Assembly: GCF_009711095.1 (NCBI RefSeq)
Contig: NZ_WMJZ01000007.1
Coordinates: 118,541 to 182,540, forward strand
Direction of reading: 5' to 3'
DNA: 64,000 nt
Source of the DNA: Intestinirhabdus alba
GTDB taxonomy: Bacteria > Pseudomonadota > Gammaproteobacteria > Enterobacterales > Enterobacteriaceae
Within the stretch, counting starts at the first letter, position 1; each line of letters begins with the position of its first letter. Shown in pieces: positions 26,692 to 35,992 of this stretch. The translations under genes were made by a program, and so were the position numbers. A model generated the notes under the pieces. The model ran no database searches, was not told the DNA's origin, and worked only from the letters and a program-made list of their open reading frames with translations.

Positions 26692-27438
26692 ATGATGGTT
26701 TTAGTCACCGGGGCTACGGCAGGATTTGGTGAATGCATTGCGCGGCGTTTTGTTGCCAATGGCCATAAGGTCATTGCCACCGGCCGCCGCCAGGAGCGCC
26801 TGCAGGCGCTTAAAGATGAGCTGGGCGAAAACGTCCTCACCGTCCAGCTGGACGTGCGCAACCGCGCCGCTATTGAGGAGATGCTGAACGCTCTGCCCGT
26901 CGGCTGGCGTGAGATCGACATTCTGGTCAATAACGCCGGCCTGGCGCTGGGCCTGGAGCCTGCCCATAAGGCCAGCGTAGAGGACTGGGAAACCATGATC
27001 GACACCAACAACAAAGGGCTGGTCTATATGACCCGCGCCGTCCTGCCCGGCATGGTCGAACGCAACCGTGGCCATATCATCAACCTTGGCTCCACCGCAG
27101 GCAGTTGGCCCTACGCGGGCGGCAACGTCTACGGCGCGACGAAGGCGTTTGTACGTCAGTTCAGCCTCAATCTGCGCACCGATCTGCACGGCACGGCGGT
27201 CCGCGTAACGGATATCGAGCCGGGCCTGGTGGGCGGCACCGAATTTTCAAACGTGCGCTTTAAGGGCGACGACGCCAAAGCGGACAAAACCTATGAAAAC
27301 ACCGTGGCGCTGACGCCGGAAGACGTCAGCGAAGCGGTGTGGTGGGTGGCGACTCTGCCCGCCCACGTCAATATTAATACCCTGGAAATGATGCCCGTTA
27401 CCCAGAGCTTCGCCGGGCTGAGCGTCCATCGGGGCTAA
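26692..27438 (+). CDS. ydfG: NADP-dependent 3-hydroxy acid dehydrogenase YdfG
   Basis: 248 residues from ATG 26692 (MMVLVTGATAGFGECIARRF) behind GAGGAACAGTAAT; 16 further upstream codons are not conserved. SDR with TGATAGFG at 6-13, NNAG near 82, catalytic Ser (LGSTAGSW) and YGATK. In E. coli it oxidises L-allo-threonine, L-serine and 3-hydroxy acids and reduces malonic semialdehyde (alternative to RutE). Divergent from dcp, as in E. coli. Confidence 0.95.
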   Translation: MMVLVTGATAGFGECIARRFVANGHKVIATGRRQERLQALKDELGENVLTVQLDVRNRAAIEEMLNALPVGWREIDILVNNAGLALGLEPAHKASVEDWETMIDTNNKGLVYMTRAVLPGMVERNRGHIINLGSTAGSWPYAGGNVYGATKAFVRQFSLNLRTDLHGTAVRVTDIEPGLVGGTEFSNVRFKGDDAKADKTYENTVALTPEDVSEAVWWVATLPAHVNINTLEMMPVTQSFAGLSVHRG

Positions 27439-27529
27439 TTTTTATACCCGGCCCCCCGGCCGGGTATATATAGATAGTGAGAAAAGAGTGGTAGACTGTC
27501 GGCGTTAACTTCCTAAAAAGTAAGAACGC

Positions 27530-28216
27530 ATGACCGCTGAATCGCAACTTAACCCCACGCAGCCGGTAAATCAGCAGATTTACCGTATTCTGCGCCGTGA
27601 TATTGTGCACTGCCTTATCGCTCCGGGTACGCCGCTTTCTGAAAAAGAGGTCTCCGGGCGCTTTAACGTATCGCGCCAGCCGGTGCGCGAGGCCTTTATT
27701 AAGCTGGCAGAGAACGGTCTGATTCAGATCCGCCCCCAGCGCGGCAGTTACGTCAATAAAATCTCGCTCTCTCAGGTACGCAACGGCTGCTTTGTGCGCC
27801 AGGCCATTGAGTGCGCGGTCGCCCGGCGCGCGGCGTCGCTCATTACCGACAGCCAGTGCTATCAGCTGGAGCAGAACCTGCACCAGCAGCGTATCGCTAT
27901 CGACCGCAAGCAGCTGAACGATTTCTTCGATCTTGACGACGATTTTCACCACAAGCTGGCGCTCGTCGCCGACTGCCAGCTGGCGTGGGATACCATTGAG
28001 AATATCAAGGCGACCATCGACCGCGTGCGCTATATGAGCCTTGACCACGTTTCACCGCCGGAGATGCTGTTACGCCAGCACCACGATATTTTCGCCGCGC
28101 TTGAAAAGCACGACGGCGAGGCGGTTGAACGCGCCATGACCCTGCACCTGCAGGAGATCGGCGAGTCGGTGCAGCTGATCCGCCAGGAAAACAGCGGCTG
28201 GTTCAGCGAAGAGTAA
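27530..28216 (+). CDS. rspR: GntR-family repressor RspR (YdfH)
   Basis: 228 residues: winged HTH (about 15-80, with [20 protein letters not shown]) and an FCD ligand domain with metal-binding histidines ([36 protein letters not shown]). RspR represses rspAB in E. coli. Here three transcription units to its right (ydfI, uxaC-GPH, rspB) share a related operator-like motif, making it a plausible local regulator of hexuronate/aldonate catabolism. Confidence 0.93.
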   Translation: MTAESQLNPTQPVNQQIYRILRRDIVHCLIAPGTPLSEKEVSGRFNVSRQPVREAFIKLAENGLIQIRPQRGSYVNKISLSQVRNGCFVRQAIECAVARRAASLITDSQCYQLEQNLHQQRIAIDRKQLNDFFDLDDDFHHKLALVADCQLAWDTIENIKATIDRVRYMSLDHVSPPEMLLRQHHDIFAALEKHDGEAVERAMTLHLQEIGESVQLIRQENSGWFSEE

Positions 28217-28360
28217 CCCTGACCGGCTTCAGCCGGGGCGAGCGCGCTTTCTTTCTCTCTTCTCCCTGCCGGAAACGGTGACCCCACCCGTTGATACCCA
28301 CAGCGCCCGCCGCCAGACCGGCGGCGCGACGCCGCTGCGTTCGGTTTTTTCGCCGCAGAT

Positions 28361-28391
28361 AAAAAAGCCCCATCACAAAAAGCGATGGGGC
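28361..28391 (-). terminator. Terminator downstream of ydfI
   Basis: On the minus strand GCCCCATC pairs with GATGGGGC around a loop rich in T, followed by six T. Confidence 0.85.
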
Positions 28392-28422
28392 CTGTTCAGA
28401 ACGCTACCCGGTTTTTAACGCC

Positions 28423-29889
28423 CTATTTCAGCGCCCCGGCATACTTCGCAACGGTCGCTTTGGCACCGTTGGCCAGCAGCGACAGATAGGCGTCGGTCAC
28501 CGCGCGGGTGAAGATTTCCACCTTCGGCAGCTCGTGACCAAAGATGGCGTCAATGGCCAGCAGCGCCTGCACGCGGGCCTCGCCCTCCTCGCTACCCTGC
28601 ACCGCCCGCTGAATCACCGGCAGCAGCGGATCGTTGACTTCAATCGCATTGCCCTGCTCATCCACCCCGCCGACGTAGCGCATCCAGCCCGCCACGCCCA
28701 GCGCCAGCAGGTCGAAGCGGCTGCCGTGCGCCAGGTGCCAGCGAACGGAGTCCAGCATACGCTGCGGCAGCTTCTGGCTGCCGTCCATGGCGATCTGCCA
28801 GGTGCGGTGGCGCAGCGCCGGGTTGCTGTAGCGATCGATCAGCCTATCGGCATAGCGCTGCAGATCCACGCCCTGCACCTTCAGCGTCGGGGCCTGCTCC
28901 TGGAGCATCAGCGCCCTGGCGGTCTGGCGATAGTGGGCGTCGCCCATGCAGTCATTGATATGCTGATAGCCTGCCAGATAGCCAAGGTAGGCCAGGAAAG
29001 AGTGGCTGCCGTTAAGCATACGCAGCTTCATCTCTTCAAAGGGCACCACGTCGGCCACCAGCTCGGCCCCCGCCTTCTCCCACTGCGGGCGACCGGCGAC
29101 AAAGTTGTCCTCAATAACCCACTGACGGAACGGCTCGCAGGCCACGCCCGCCGGATCGCGCACGCCGGTCAGCTGTTCGATTTTATCCAGCGTCTCCTGG
29201 GTCACCGCCGGAACGATACGGTCAACCATGGTGGACGGGAAGGTGACGTTCTGCTCGATCCACGCCGCCAGCCCGGCGTCGACGGCGCGGGCATAGGCCG
29301 TTACCACGTTGCGCATCACGTGACCGTTTTCCGGCATATTATCGCAGGACATCACGGTAAACGCCGGCAGGCCCGCGGCCTTACGGCGCGCCAGCGCTTC
29401 CACCACCACGCCCGGCGCGGATTTCGGCTGCTGAGGATTCTGCAGATCGGCGACGATCGCCGGATGATCCAGCATCAGCTCGCCGGTGGCCGGAGAGTGG
29501 CAGTACCCTTTCTCGGTGATGGTCAGAGAAACAATCGCCACCTGCGGTTCGCACAGGGCGGCCAGCACGCTTTCAAGCCCGTCAACCTGCGCATGAAGCG
29601 CTTTTTTCACCACGCCCACGACCCGCGCCGTCCAGGCGTCCGCAGACATTTCCGCGACGGTATACAGATCATCCTGCTGTTTCAGATCGGCAATCTGCTG
29701 TTCGCCGCCGATCAGGTTAACTTCGCAGTATCCCCAGTCGCTGCCGTGCTCTGTCGCAAGGATATCGGTATACACTCCCTGATGCGCGCGGTGAAAAGCG
29801 CCAAAACCGAGGTGAACAATCCGGGGAACCAGTTTCTCGCGATCGTAGCCAGGAAGCGTTGCTTTCGCCGTTAATAGCTTGTTTTGCAT
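28423..29889 (-). CDS. ydfI: Fructuronate reductase-like (D-mannonate oxidoreductase family) YdfI
   Basis: 488 residues of the mannitol/hexonate dehydrogenase family, closest to E. coli YdfI (486) and related to UxuB. N-terminal cofactor region [21 protein letters not shown], middle [14 protein letters not shown], and the catalytic-lysine region [19 protein letters not shown]. Interconverts D-fructuronate and D-mannonate; in some bacteria the rsp-type pair makes L-gulonate enter through fructuronate. It has its own promoter region with an RspR-type motif (29935-29950) and a second palindrome (29972-29997). Confidence 0.9.
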   Translation of the reverse strand: MQNKLLTAKATLPGYDREKLVPRIVHLGFGAFHRAHQGVYTDILATEHGSDWGYCEVNLIGGEQQIADLKQQDDLYTVAEMSADAWTARVVGVVKKALHAQVDGLESVLAALCEPQVAIVSLTITEKGYCHSPATGELMLDHPAIVADLQNPQQPKSAPGVVVEALARRKAAGLPAFTVMSCDNMPENGHVMRNVVTAYARAVDAGLAAWIEQNVTFPSTMVDRIVPAVTQETLDKIEQLTGVRDPAGVACEPFRQWVIEDNFVAGRPQWEKAGAELVADVVPFEEMKLRMLNGSHSFLAYLGYLAGYQHINDCMGDAHYRQTARALMLQEQAPTLKVQGVDLQRYADRLIDRYSNPALRHRTWQIAMDGSQKLPQRMLDSVRWHLAHGSRFDLLALGVAGWMRYVGGVDEQGNAIEVNDPLLPVIQRAVQGSEEGEARVQALLAIDAIFGHELPKVEIFTRAVTDAYLSLLANGAKATVAKYAGALK

Positions 29890-29934
29890 GGTATGACCTA
29901 CTTTTGAAAGAATCAGGACCGTTTCAGAGTAACG

Positions 29935-29950
29935 CCTGTATGGTTGTATG
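29935..29950. promoter_or_regulatory. RspR-type operator motif, ydfI copy
   Basis: CCTGTATGGTTGTATG, closely matching the reverse complements of 33142-33159 and 35937-35953 (CTTGTATGGTAGTATG and CTTGTATGGTAGTT). Confidence 0.55.
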
Positions 29951-29971
29951 TTTTGATTTACGTTAACCTTT

Positions 29972-29997
29972 TGGTAATTGGTATAACACCATTACCA
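29972..29997. promoter_or_regulatory. Nested inverted repeat upstream of ydfI
   Basis: TGGTAATTGGT and ACCATTACCA form an inverted repeat with one unpaired T around ATAAC. Its inner TTGGTAT resembles hexuronate-regulator (UxuR/ExuR) sites. Either of these GntR proteins could bind. Confidence 0.45.
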
Positions 29998-30008
29998 GGC
30001 TATCAGAC

Positions 30009-30052
30009 ATCCCCGGTAAGCGTGCTGTCGCTCGTCGGGGATCGATTTTTTT
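30009..30052 (+). terminator. Plus-facing terminator-like hairpin between ydfI and the GPH transporter
   Basis: ATCCCCG (30009-30015) pairs with CGGGGAT (30036-30042), then CGATTTTTTT. It points rightward, although both flanking genes run leftward, and it abuts the stop codon of the transporter. It would end a rightward transcript or stop antisense transcription. Confidence 0.5.
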
Positions 30053-31595
30053 AGCTTAACGAGGTGGCTGAGGCCGCCGGTCTGGCCTTATTATTCGCCT
30101 CTTCACACCACAGCGTGTCGTAAGAGTAGCCGGTGAGATCCTCTACGATTGCGCGGGTCTCGGCGTCAACATCCTTTTTAGCGCCGTGAGCTTTCAGGCG
30201 ATCCACTTCGTCGACGAAGATCTTGTGCGTACGCTTGTTAAGTTTGAACGTCACCGCCTGCCACAGCGCGATAATCAGCAGACCGGCCGTACCGGCGAAC
30301 AGCAGCGTCGCAATGGTGTTGACCGCCTGCTCCGGCTGCACCTGGCTGCCCTTGACGAATCCCCCCTCCTGCAGCATAAGGCCAACGACAAAGGTGGCGA
30401 TAGCTACGGTGGTTTTACGCGAGAAGGTCATCACTGCGGCGAACAGCCCTTCACGACGCTGGCGGGTGATCATCTCATCAATATCCGGAATGAACGGGAA
30501 CACGTTCCACGGCGTGAACTCCAGCACGCAGCGCCCGACCTGATACAGGGCGGCCAGAACCACCAGCACGGTCACCTTGCTGTCCATCGGGAACTGATAA
30601 ACCATAAACAGTCCCGCCAGGCAGAGCATCATCAGGGTGTAGGCGAAAACGTACAGGCGGGAAGGCCCGTATTTGATGATCGCCACCCCGGCTAACAGCG
30701 TAACCGGCAGTCCCACGATGCTCATTGACAGCAGCGTGCCCGCCAGCGAAGACGATACGTTCAGACAGTAGACGCAGAAGAAGACAAATACCGTGTTATA
30801 AACGTCCTTGGCGGTAAAGGAGAACAGGTAGATGGCCAGATGCTTTCTGAAGGCGCGGACCTTCAGCGTTGACGCATATTCTTTGAACAGTCGGCCAACC
30901 ATCGCCACCTTCTCCACCAGGGTGGAGGGCTGACGTCTACGCTCCAGCTCTTCCAGCATTTCCGGGGTCAGCTCGCGCTCCCAGGTCACCTTCCAGGAGA
31001 TGAAGACGCACAGCATAAACAGCACGGCAAAGACCACGCCATTAATAAAGTAGGCGTTCGGATCGCCATCGCCAAAGTAGCCGATCAGCAGCCCCGGAAT
31101 AAAGGTGGCCAGGAAAGTACCACAGGCCGACAGGAACATCCGGCAGGTAGAAAGCTTGGTGCGTGAGTTGAAGTCTTTGGTCATCTCCGAAGGCAGCGTC
31201 TCCCACGGGATCAGCACCATCGCCGCAATTACCTCGAAGGCGAGATAGACCGCCAGGTAGAACCAGAAGCTCATTCCGGTCACCCACAGCAGAATATAGA
31301 CCAGCATCAGCGGCGCGCCGATCAGCAGGAAGAAGCGGCGGCGGCCAAAGCGCTTGCCCAGCGCGTTCTTGTAAAAATGGTCGGTAAAGGAGCCCATAAA
31401 CAGGCTCACAATGGCGTCGACGATCCGCGCAATGGCGACGATAGAGGCCGCCTCTACCGGCGACAGACCAACGAAGGTGGTATAGAAGAAAAGCAGCCAG
31501 GCACCAATAACGGTAAACGCCCCGCCTCCCATGATATCCGTCAGACCATAGCCGATACTGACCGGGATGGTTATTTTTCTGTTGCTACGAGCCAT
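30051..31595 (-). CDS. GPH-family sugar/glucuronide:cation symporter
   Basis: 514 residues from ATG 31595 (MARSNRKITIPVSIGYGLTD), with GAGGG upstream; an ATG four codons earlier overlaps the ribosome site. About 12 hydrophobic segments and the GPH pattern of MelB/UidB (N-terminal IGYGLTDIMGGGAF, then TDHFYKNALGKRFGRRRFFL). Long cytoplasmic loop and hydrophilic C-terminal tail. Lies 20 bp after uxaC in the same direction, so it probably imports glucuronate, a glucuronide or another hexuronate for UxaC. Not present at this locus in E. coli K-12. Confidence 0.88.
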   Translation of the reverse strand: MARSNRKITIPVSIGYGLTDIMGGGAFTVIGAWLLFFYTTFVGLSPVEAASIVAIARIVDAIVSLFMGSFTDHFYKNALGKRFGRRRFFLLIGAPLMLVYILLWVTGMSFWFYLAVYLAFEVIAAMVLIPWETLPSEMTKDFNSRTKLSTCRMFLSACGTFLATFIPGLLIGYFGDGDPNAYFINGVVFAVLFMLCVFISWKVTWERELTPEMLEELERRRQPSTLVEKVAMVGRLFKEYASTLKVRAFRKHLAIYLFSFTAKDVYNTVFVFFCVYCLNVSSSLAGTLLSMSIVGLPVTLLAGVAIIKYGPSRLYVFAYTLMMLCLAGLFMVYQFPMDSKVTVLVVLAALYQVGRCVLEFTPWNVFPFIPDIDEMITRQRREGLFAAVMTFSRKTTVAIATFVVGLMLQEGGFVKGSQVQPEQAVNTIATLLFAGTAGLLIIALWQAVTFKLNKRTHKIFVDEVDRLKAHGAKKDVDAETRAIVEDLTGYSYDTLWCEEANNKARPAASATSLS

Positions 31596-31615
31596 GTGTT
31601 CCCTCATCGAAAAAC

Positions 31616-33022
31616 TTAAAAATTAAAATAGCGATTCGCGTTGTCGTAACAGATATTCCTGATCATTGTCGTCAGGATCGCCTGATTATTCGGCACTTCG
31701 CCCCGCTCCACCCAGCCGCCGATCAGGTTGCAGAGGATGCGGCGGAAGTAGTCGTGACGCGGGTAAGAGACAAAGCTGCGGGAGTCGGTAAGCATACCGA
31801 CGAAGTGCATCAACAGCCCCTGGTCCGCCAGGCTGTTAAGCTGGCTCTCCATGCCGCGGCGGGTGTCGTTAAACCACCAGCCGGAGCCGAACTGGATCGG
31901 CGATTTCACGCCGTGCTCTGCGCTCTGGAAGTTGGCAATGGTGCTCGCCACCACGTCGTTGTAGCTGGCGTTCAGGTTATAGAGAATGGTTTTCGGCAGC
32001 GCGTCGGCGCGGGCCATGGCGTCCAGCAGCTGGTTCAGCGACGCCGCCAGACGGGACTGATCGCCTATCGAGTCAAAGCCGCTATTGATCCCCACCCGCT
32101 GGCGCATCCGGCTGTTATTGTCGCGGATAGCCCCGAAGTGGATTTGCATCGCCCAGTTTTTGGCCCGGTAGTGGCCGGCCAGCATCACGAAGATCGCGCT
32201 GTTAAGCTGCGCCTCCTCTTCGGCTGAAAGCGCGTTGCCCGCGGCTTTACGGCTAAACAGCGCCTCAATCTGCGCCGCCTCTGCGGCCTGATAGTCCACG
32301 GAGACCGGCCCGTGGTCGGAGATACGACACCCTGCCTGATGGAAAAACGCAATGCGCTGGCCGATGGCGTGGGTGAACTGCGCAAAGGAGCCAATCGCTG
32401 CGCCGGTCAGTTGGCCGAGCTGTTCAATAAAGCGGGAGAAGGCCGCCGCGCTTTCGCTGAACACCTCATCAGGGCGAAACGTCGGCAGCACCCGAACGGC
32501 AAAAGATGCATCCTCCTGCAGCAGCCGATGGTATTCGAGGGTGTCCAGCGGTCCGTCGGTAGTGCAGATAACCTCAACGCCGGAGCGCTCCATCAGGCGG
32601 CGCGGCTTAAAATCGTCCTCTTTCAGCAGGCGGTTACAGTGGTTCATCACCTCGCGCCAGTTCTGACCGTCAAGCAGCGTATTGCAGTCGAAATAGCGGT
32701 TCAGCTCAAGGTGGGTCCAGTGATACAGCGGGTTGCCAAACGCCGCTTCGACGGTCTCCGCCCAGGCCCGGAACTTCTCTTCCGGGCTGGCGTCACCGGT
32801 GATAAAACGCTCATCAATGCCGTTGGCGCGCATTGCCCGCCACTTATAGTGATCGCCGGAGAGCCACAGCTGGCTGATATCGGCAAAAGGGCGATTCTCG
32901 TAGATTTCTTTAGCGTCAAGATGGCAGTGATAATCGACGATCGGCAGATCTTTCGCCACCTCAAGATAGAGGCGAACGCCCGCTTCATTGTTAATCATAA
33001 AGCGATCGTTAATAAAATTCAT
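31616..33022 (-). CDS. uxaC: Glucuronate isomerase (uronate isomerase)
   Basis: 468 residues from ATG 33022 (MNFINDRFMINNEAGVRLYL) after GGAGTCAACT. Amidohydrolase-fold isomerase converting D-glucuronate to D-fructuronate and D-galacturonate to D-tagaturonate. Conserved metal-site region IVDYHCHLDAKEIYEN and QIHFGAIRDNNSRM are present. In E. coli uxaC lies with uxaA near exuT; here it forms an operon with the GPH transporter beside ydfI, so it may be a second copy. Its upstream region carries the RspR-type motif at 33142-33159. Confidence 0.93.
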   Translation of the reverse strand: MNFINDRFMINNEAGVRLYLEVAKDLPIVDYHCHLDAKEIYENRPFADISQLWLSGDHYKWRAMRANGIDERFITGDASPEEKFRAWAETVEAAFGNPLYHWTHLELNRYFDCNTLLDGQNWREVMNHCNRLLKEDDFKPRRLMERSGVEVICTTDGPLDTLEYHRLLQEDASFAVRVLPTFRPDEVFSESAAAFSRFIEQLGQLTGAAIGSFAQFTHAIGQRIAFFHQAGCRISDHGPVSVDYQAAEAAQIEALFSRKAAGNALSAEEEAQLNSAIFVMLAGHYRAKNWAMQIHFGAIRDNNSRMRQRVGINSGFDSIGDQSRLAASLNQLLDAMARADALPKTILYNLNASYNDVVASTIANFQSAEHGVKSPIQFGSGWWFNDTRRGMESQLNSLADQGLLMHFVGMLTDSRSFVSYPRHDYFRRILCNLIGGWVERGEVPNNQAILTTMIRNICYDNANRYFNF

Positions 33023-33141
33023 AGTTGACTCCTGCATGGTCTTTATTGACGCGCTGGCGGCTCTGCAACCTCACGCACGTTTCGTTACGCGCGTTAAAAA
33101 CGTTTTGCCCGCCGGGTGGTGCCGGAATCTTCCCATTACAC

Positions 33142-33159
33142 ATACTACCATACAAGTAT
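33142..33159. promoter_or_regulatory. RspR-type operator motif, uxaC copy
   Basis: ATACTACCATACAAGTAT, with ATACT and AGTAT as inverted ends. The core ACTACCATACAAGTAT recurs at 35938-35953 upstream of rspB. Confidence 0.65.
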
Positions 33160-33243
33160 TAATGACCTGAAATCGCTGTGGGATCACAAAATATTGCCCG
33201 CATGCTGATTCATACAAAGTGGGGATAACGCCTCAGCAGACAC

Positions 33244-33277
33244 AAAAAAGCCGCGCCGGATAACGCCGACGCGGCTT
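33244..33277 (-). terminator. Terminator downstream of ydfJ
   Basis: On the minus strand AAGCCGCG pairs with CGCGGCTT around an inner loop and is followed by TTTT. It separates ydfJ from the uxaC operon. Confidence 0.85.
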
Positions 33278-33298
33278 CTGCGATACAGAAAAAAACGA

Positions 33299-34669
33299 TC
33301 AGTTCATCTGGCTGAACGAGCCGACGGCAGGCCGCTTCGCCGCCCTCTCAGCGGCGTCTTCCTGAATGCTCAGGTCGCGGTCCCGTACTTCCGGCATCAG
33401 AAAAGCGGAGAGCAGGCCAATCAGCGAATAGATCACAATCATCGCCAGAATCGGCGTCCAGGAGCCGGTCATATTGCAGAAAATTCCCGCCAGCAGCGGG
33501 CCAAAGCCGACGGCAACCAGCCCGCCCGCCTCTTTCGAAATCGCCATCCGGGTAAAGCGGTTACGCGAGCCAAAAATTTCAGCCATGGTGATATTCTCCA
33601 GCGCAAACAGCCCCAGCACCGCGATGTTATGAATCACGATCAGCGCGGCCATAATCACCCCGGGCCTGTAGGCGCTGTCTACCACGATCGACAGCATCGG
33701 GTAAGCCAGAATGATGGCGGAGATATTCAGCACAATATACGGCAGGCGGCGGCCAAGTCTATCCGACAGCCAGCCCAGCAGCGGGATGGTGATAAAGCCG
33801 ATCGCCGAGCTGATCATCAGCGCGTCCGTGGGAATCGCTTTGTTAAACATCAGCGTCTGCACCAGGTAACCCGCGAGGAAGGTCTGAATCAGCCCGGAGT
33901 TGCCGGCCTGGCCAAAACGCAGCCCCGTCGCCAGCCAGAAAGATTTGCTGGTAAACATCGCGCCAGACCTATTTTCCGCAGCCGCAGGGAGCTTCTCTTC
34001 ATCGTGAACCTGCTCAAAGACCGGGCTCTCCTTAAGGTTCAGCCGCAGCCAGATGGCGAAAACCATCACCACGACGCTCGCGAGGAACGGAATACGCCAG
34101 CCCCACGCCAGCAGCGCCTCTCTGTCAAGCGCGAAGAACATCACCGCCCAGATCGCCGTAGCGCTCAGGGTGCCGCAGTTCGTTCCCATCGCCACCAGCG
34201 AGGAGATGATCCCGCGCTTCCCCTTTGGGGCATATTCCGCCAGCATGGTTCCGGCACCGGATATTTCCGCCCCCGCCCCCAGCCCCTGGATAATACGCAG
34301 CGTAACCAACAGCGCCGGCGCGAAAATACCGATCTGGGCATAGGTGGGCAGCACGCCAATTAAGGTGGTGCAGATGCCCATCATGGTAATAGTAATAAAC
34401 AGCACCTTTTTACGCCCGATGCGGTCCCCCATTTTGCCAAAAATAAACGCGCCGATAATTCGCGCAATATAGCCCGCCCCATAGGTGCCCATCGCCAGAA
34501 TAAGCGCCATTGCCGCCGACTGTTCCGGAAAAAATATCTCGTGAAATACCAGCGCGGCACCTAATGAATAAAGCTGAAAATCCATAAATTCCAGCGCCGT
34601 TCCCAGCCAGCCGGATACCGCCGCTCTGATTAAGTCTTTAGTGCTTCGCTGATGTTGATTGTTGTTCAT
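33299..34669 (-). CDS. ydfJ: Metabolite:proton symporter YdfJ (MHS/MFS)
   Basis: 456 residues from ATG 34669 (the ATG three codons upstream overlaps the AGGA ribosome site). Close to E. coli YdfJ: SGWLGTALEFMDFQLYSLGA, GKMGDRIGRKKVLFITI (the MFS loop 2-3 motif) and LRIIQGLGAGAEISGAGTML. Twelve hydrophobic segments. In E. coli K-12 the gene is disrupted by the Qin prophage; here it is intact and directly follows rspB. Likely carries a carboxylate or aldonate for the Rsp enzymes. Confidence 0.92.
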   Translation of the reverse strand: MNNNQHQRSTKDLIRAAVSGWLGTALEFMDFQLYSLGAALVFHEIFFPEQSAAMALILAMGTYGAGYIARIIGAFIFGKMGDRIGRKKVLFITITMMGICTTLIGVLPTYAQIGIFAPALLVTLRIIQGLGAGAEISGAGTMLAEYAPKGKRGIISSLVAMGTNCGTLSATAIWAVMFFALDREALLAWGWRIPFLASVVVMVFAIWLRLNLKESPVFEQVHDEEKLPAAAENRSGAMFTSKSFWLATGLRFGQAGNSGLIQTFLAGYLVQTLMFNKAIPTDALMISSAIGFITIPLLGWLSDRLGRRLPYIVLNISAIILAYPMLSIVVDSAYRPGVIMAALIVIHNIAVLGLFALENITMAEIFGSRNRFTRMAISKEAGGLVAVGFGPLLAGIFCNMTGSWTPILAMIVIYSLIGLLSAFLMPEVRDRDLSIQEDAAERAAKRPAVGSFSQMN

Positions 34670-34866
34670 ATTAACCATCCTGGAGTATTGGGCGATTCAC
34701 CGAATATTGGGCTGCAGGCCGCAGCAGAAACAGGCGGTAAACGAGCGCAAAATCCGTCCGGGACAGATTTTATTACCGTATAACGGCCCGCTCGTTGTTG
34801 TGCCGGATTATCCCGCAGCTCACGCAGCTGCAGCCCGAAATATATCGGAGATACGCACGATTATTG

Positions 34867-35886
34867 TTATGCAGAAAAAGTCAGTAAAACCTTACAGCAC
34901 TTGCGACGATCGGTTTCAAACAGTTCAATTGCTTCGACGACCTGACGGTAATCAAAGCAATGGGTAATCAGTTTATCCGGATCGATTAGCCCCTTTTCCA
35001 GCCAGCCGATGACCGTGGGGAATTTATTGGCGTTAAGCCGCGAGGAGAAAATAGCCAGCTCTTTTCCGGTAATTCCCTGCTGAATAATCTGGCAGGGCTC
35101 GCCGGAAAAGCCCATCAGCACAATTCGCGCCGCCGGGGAGGCCAGACCTATCGCCTCCTGCAGAATCGACGGATGGCAGGCGGCGTCAACGATCAGCGTC
35201 GGCTTCAGCCCCTGCTCGTTTAAAAACGCCGCTAAGTCGATCTGCTCGTTATTAATGATGTGGTCAGCGCCGCACGCTTTGGCCATCGCCAGACGCTCAT
35301 TAATGCGATCGGCGACAATAACCTGCTGCACCTTATAAACGCTTTTCAGCGCCTGCACGGTGGTCAGCCCCATCGGACCGGCACCGTAAACAAGCGCGAC
35401 GTCGTTTTCCATCGGCGCAACCTGCCCGGTCACGTTCGCCGCAATGGTGTAAGGCTCCACCATTACCGCATGTTTATCGGAGACCGCGTCCGGGATCGGA
35501 TGCGCATTTTTCGCCGGAACCGTAACATATTCACTGAAGCCGCCGTCACGATGTACGCCTAATACCACCAGGGAAGTGCAGACATTGGGCTTGCCAACGG
35601 TGCAGGGGTAACATTTACCGCAGCTAATCACCGGGTCCACGCTGACGCGCTGGCCATGCCGGTTTGGATCAACGCCTTCTCCCACGGCATCAATAATGCC
35701 GTAGAATTCATGACCAATCACACGAGGATATCTTGCGAAAGGATTATGTCCGCGATAAATATGGCTGTCGGAGCCGCAAATGCCGGCAAGTTTTACCTTT
35801 ACCCGTACCTCTCCGTTTGCCGCCAGGGGTAAAGGACGTTGTTCAATCACCAGCTTATTTGGCTCTCGAATAACAACACTTTCCAT
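34867..35886 (-). CDS. rspB: Zinc-type dehydrogenase RspB
   Basis: 339 residues from ATG 35886 (MESVVIREPNKLVIEQR), the E. coli RspB start; 21 upstream codons are open but run through the operator. Medium-chain zinc alcohol dehydrogenase: catalytic zinc site AGICGSDSHIYRGHNP and GHEFYG, structural zinc cysteines CGKCYPCTVGKPNVC, cofactor loop VYGAGPMGLT. RspB-type enzymes have been linked to oxidation of L-gulonate at C5 to D-fructuronate, which YdfI could then reduce. rspA, its E. coli partner (a mannonate dehydratase homologue), is absent here. Confidence 0.92.
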   Translation of the reverse strand: MESVVIREPNKLVIEQRPLPLAANGEVRVKVKLAGICGSDSHIYRGHNPFARYPRVIGHEFYGIIDAVGEGVDPNRHGQRVSVDPVISCGKCYPCTVGKPNVCTSLVVLGVHRDGGFSEYVTVPAKNAHPIPDAVSDKHAVMVEPYTIAANVTGQVAPMENDVALVYGAGPMGLTTVQALKSVYKVQQVIVADRINERLAMAKACGADHIINNEQIDLAAFLNEQGLKPTLIVDAACHPSILQEAIGLASPAARIVLMGFSGEPCQIIQQGITGKELAIFSSRLNANKFPTVIGWLEKGLIDPDKLITHCFDYRQVVEAIELFETDRRKCCKVLLTFSA

Positions 35887-35936
35887 GCTTTTTTCCTTAC
35901 ATCTTATTAACGGTGCAGGAAATTTAGCGCCCCCAT

Positions 35937-35953
35937 AACTACCATACAAGTAT
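35937..35953. promoter_or_regulatory. RspR-type operator motif, rspB copy
   Basis: AACTACCATACAAGTAT about 50 bp upstream of the rspB start. Shares ACTACCATACAAGTAT with the uxaC site. Confidence 0.65.
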
Positions 35954-35992
35954 AATGATCAAAAAACACACATGCGATCACAAAATGAGCGC

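Noticed and set aside
28534..29874. A 446-codon ORF antisense to ydfI
   Set aside because: Same mirror effect over a full-length, well-conserved ydfI.
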